NCBI RefSeq assembly: GCF_000376785.1
Contig: NZ_AQXX01000075.1
Coordinates: 1-33,036 of the forward strand
From: Hahella ganghwensis DSM 17046
GTDB lineage: Bacteria; Pseudomonadota; Gammaproteobacteria; Pseudomonadales; Oleiphilaceae
Direction of reading: 5' to 3'
Length of the DNA stretch: 33,036 nucleotides
The position numbers and the translations under genes were made by a program. Shown piece by piece: positions 32,752-33,036 of the stretch (the stretch's first letter is position 1; each line of letters opens with the position of its first letter). Below the pieces are notes generated by a model, which worked only from the letters and a program-made list of their open reading frames with translations, did no database searches and was not told the origin of the DNA.

Positions 32752-33036
32752 GGAGAGTCTGAATAACCCCAAGGTTCTGAGGTAATTCAAACTCTCGACG
32801 ATATATGGCCGAATATTCAGAGTGTTTTTCCGGCCATTTTGGATCTTCCCCCCCTGTGGGGCGTCATCTGGGCTCACTGCCCCTATACCTGCAGCTCTTT
32901 CCTTGCCATCAGCAGATTGCTGAAGGCCGCCAACAGATAGAGCCGGCTCTTGTTCTTGGCCAAGCCTCGATAGCGGACTTTGTCGTAACCAAACACCTGC
33001 TTGATGTATCTGAACGGGTGTTCCACTTTAGCCCGG
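32752..33036 (-). mobile_element. 3' part of an IS5-family insertion sequence
   Basis: The element's transposase gene is cut off by the window edge. Its non-coding end region (32752-32882) starts GGAGAGTCTGAATAA, which is like IS5-group terminal repeats, next to a CTAG target. The element has inserted just upstream of the reverse transcriptase coding sequence. Confidence 0.65.
32883..33035 (-). CDS. IS5-family transposase, C-terminal end
   Basis: The last 50 codons of a DDE transposase, open at the window's right edge. RAKVEHPFRYIKQVFGYDK, with key motif KVEHPFR, contains the catalytic Glu and the Y(2)R(3)E(6)K-type context of IS4/IS5 relatives, then VRYRGLAKNKSRLYLL and FSNLLMARKELQV as the usual C-terminus. 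The stop TAG is at 32883-32885. Confidence 0.85.
   Translation of the reverse strand, partial: RAKVEHPFRYIKQVFGYDKVRYRGLAKNKSRLYLLAAFSNLLMARKELQV

Noticed and set aside
32696-32760. msr-msd retron RNA upstream of the reverse transcriptase
   Set aside because: The 60 bases before the IS encode continued RT protein sequence and show no inverted repeats with a branching G; any ncRNA would lie beyond the IS.
1-33036. CRISPR arrays, tRNA or rRNA genes, replication origin
   Set aside because: No evenly spaced direct repeats, tRNA-like cloverleaf or rRNA sequence, and no origin-type box cluster were seen on either strand.

Overview
The window looks like a stretch of chromosome from a gammaproteobacterium, probably a marine heterotroph near the Oceanospirillales. 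That placement rests on the gene content (ergothioneine synthesis, an agl-type alpha-glucoside operon, a short hmgA-hpd-fahA-maiA tyrosine cluster, phhB, a chemoreceptor, matrixin-like proteases) and on moderate base composition. I cannot name a species. Both ends run into insertion sequences: the right end of an IS66-family element on the left and the 3' part of an IS5-family element on the right.

Layout. 1-292: end of IS66. 293-1151: no intact gene, but a perfect LacI-type operator palindrome and two hairpins. 1152-3371: egtB-egtD (ergothioneine), with egtB frameshifted. 3484-4295: a dead periplasmic amino-acid-type binding protein. 4767-4948: a probable GGA-rich small RNA with a strong terminator. 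4961-6583: methyl-accepting chemotaxis protein. 6797-7486: crotonase-family enzyme. 7607-14838, minus strand: a complete alpha-glucoside uptake and hydrolysis operon in the order aglE-F-G-A-K-R, with a recognisable promoter and candidate operator upstream of aglE. 15067-16044: unknown protein. 16256-17056: fatty acid hydroxylase/sterol desaturase family protein.

17069-23318: aromatic amino acid catabolism. On the minus strand lie phhB and a short-chain dehydrogenase that resembles eukaryotic-type dihydropteridine reductase, so together they could recycle the pterin cofactor of phenylalanine hydroxylase; phhA itself is not in the window. A LysR regulator is divergent from hmgA-hpd-fahA-maiA, which carry 4-hydroxyphenylpyruvate to fumarate and acetoacetate.

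23342-25839: a translationally coupled MFS exporter and glycosyltransferase. 26286-28300: an exported matrixin-like metalloprotease and an exported partner of unknown function. 28529-30801: a long tyrosine-decarboxylase-like PLP enzyme, frameshifted near its active-site lysine. 31093-31680: flavodoxin-fold NAD(P)H oxidoreductase. 31973-32695: an AT-rich, N-terminally truncated retron-like reverse transcriptase next to the IS5 insertion.

Three genes (egtB, the binding protein, the decarboxylase) each carry one apparent single-base deletion. That means either real decay or sequencing error, and it should be settled before any of these pathways is called present or absent. The most unusual items are the reverse transcriptase remnant, the dihydropteridine-reductase-like partner of phhB, the candidate small RNA, and the paired secreted protease and unknown protein.
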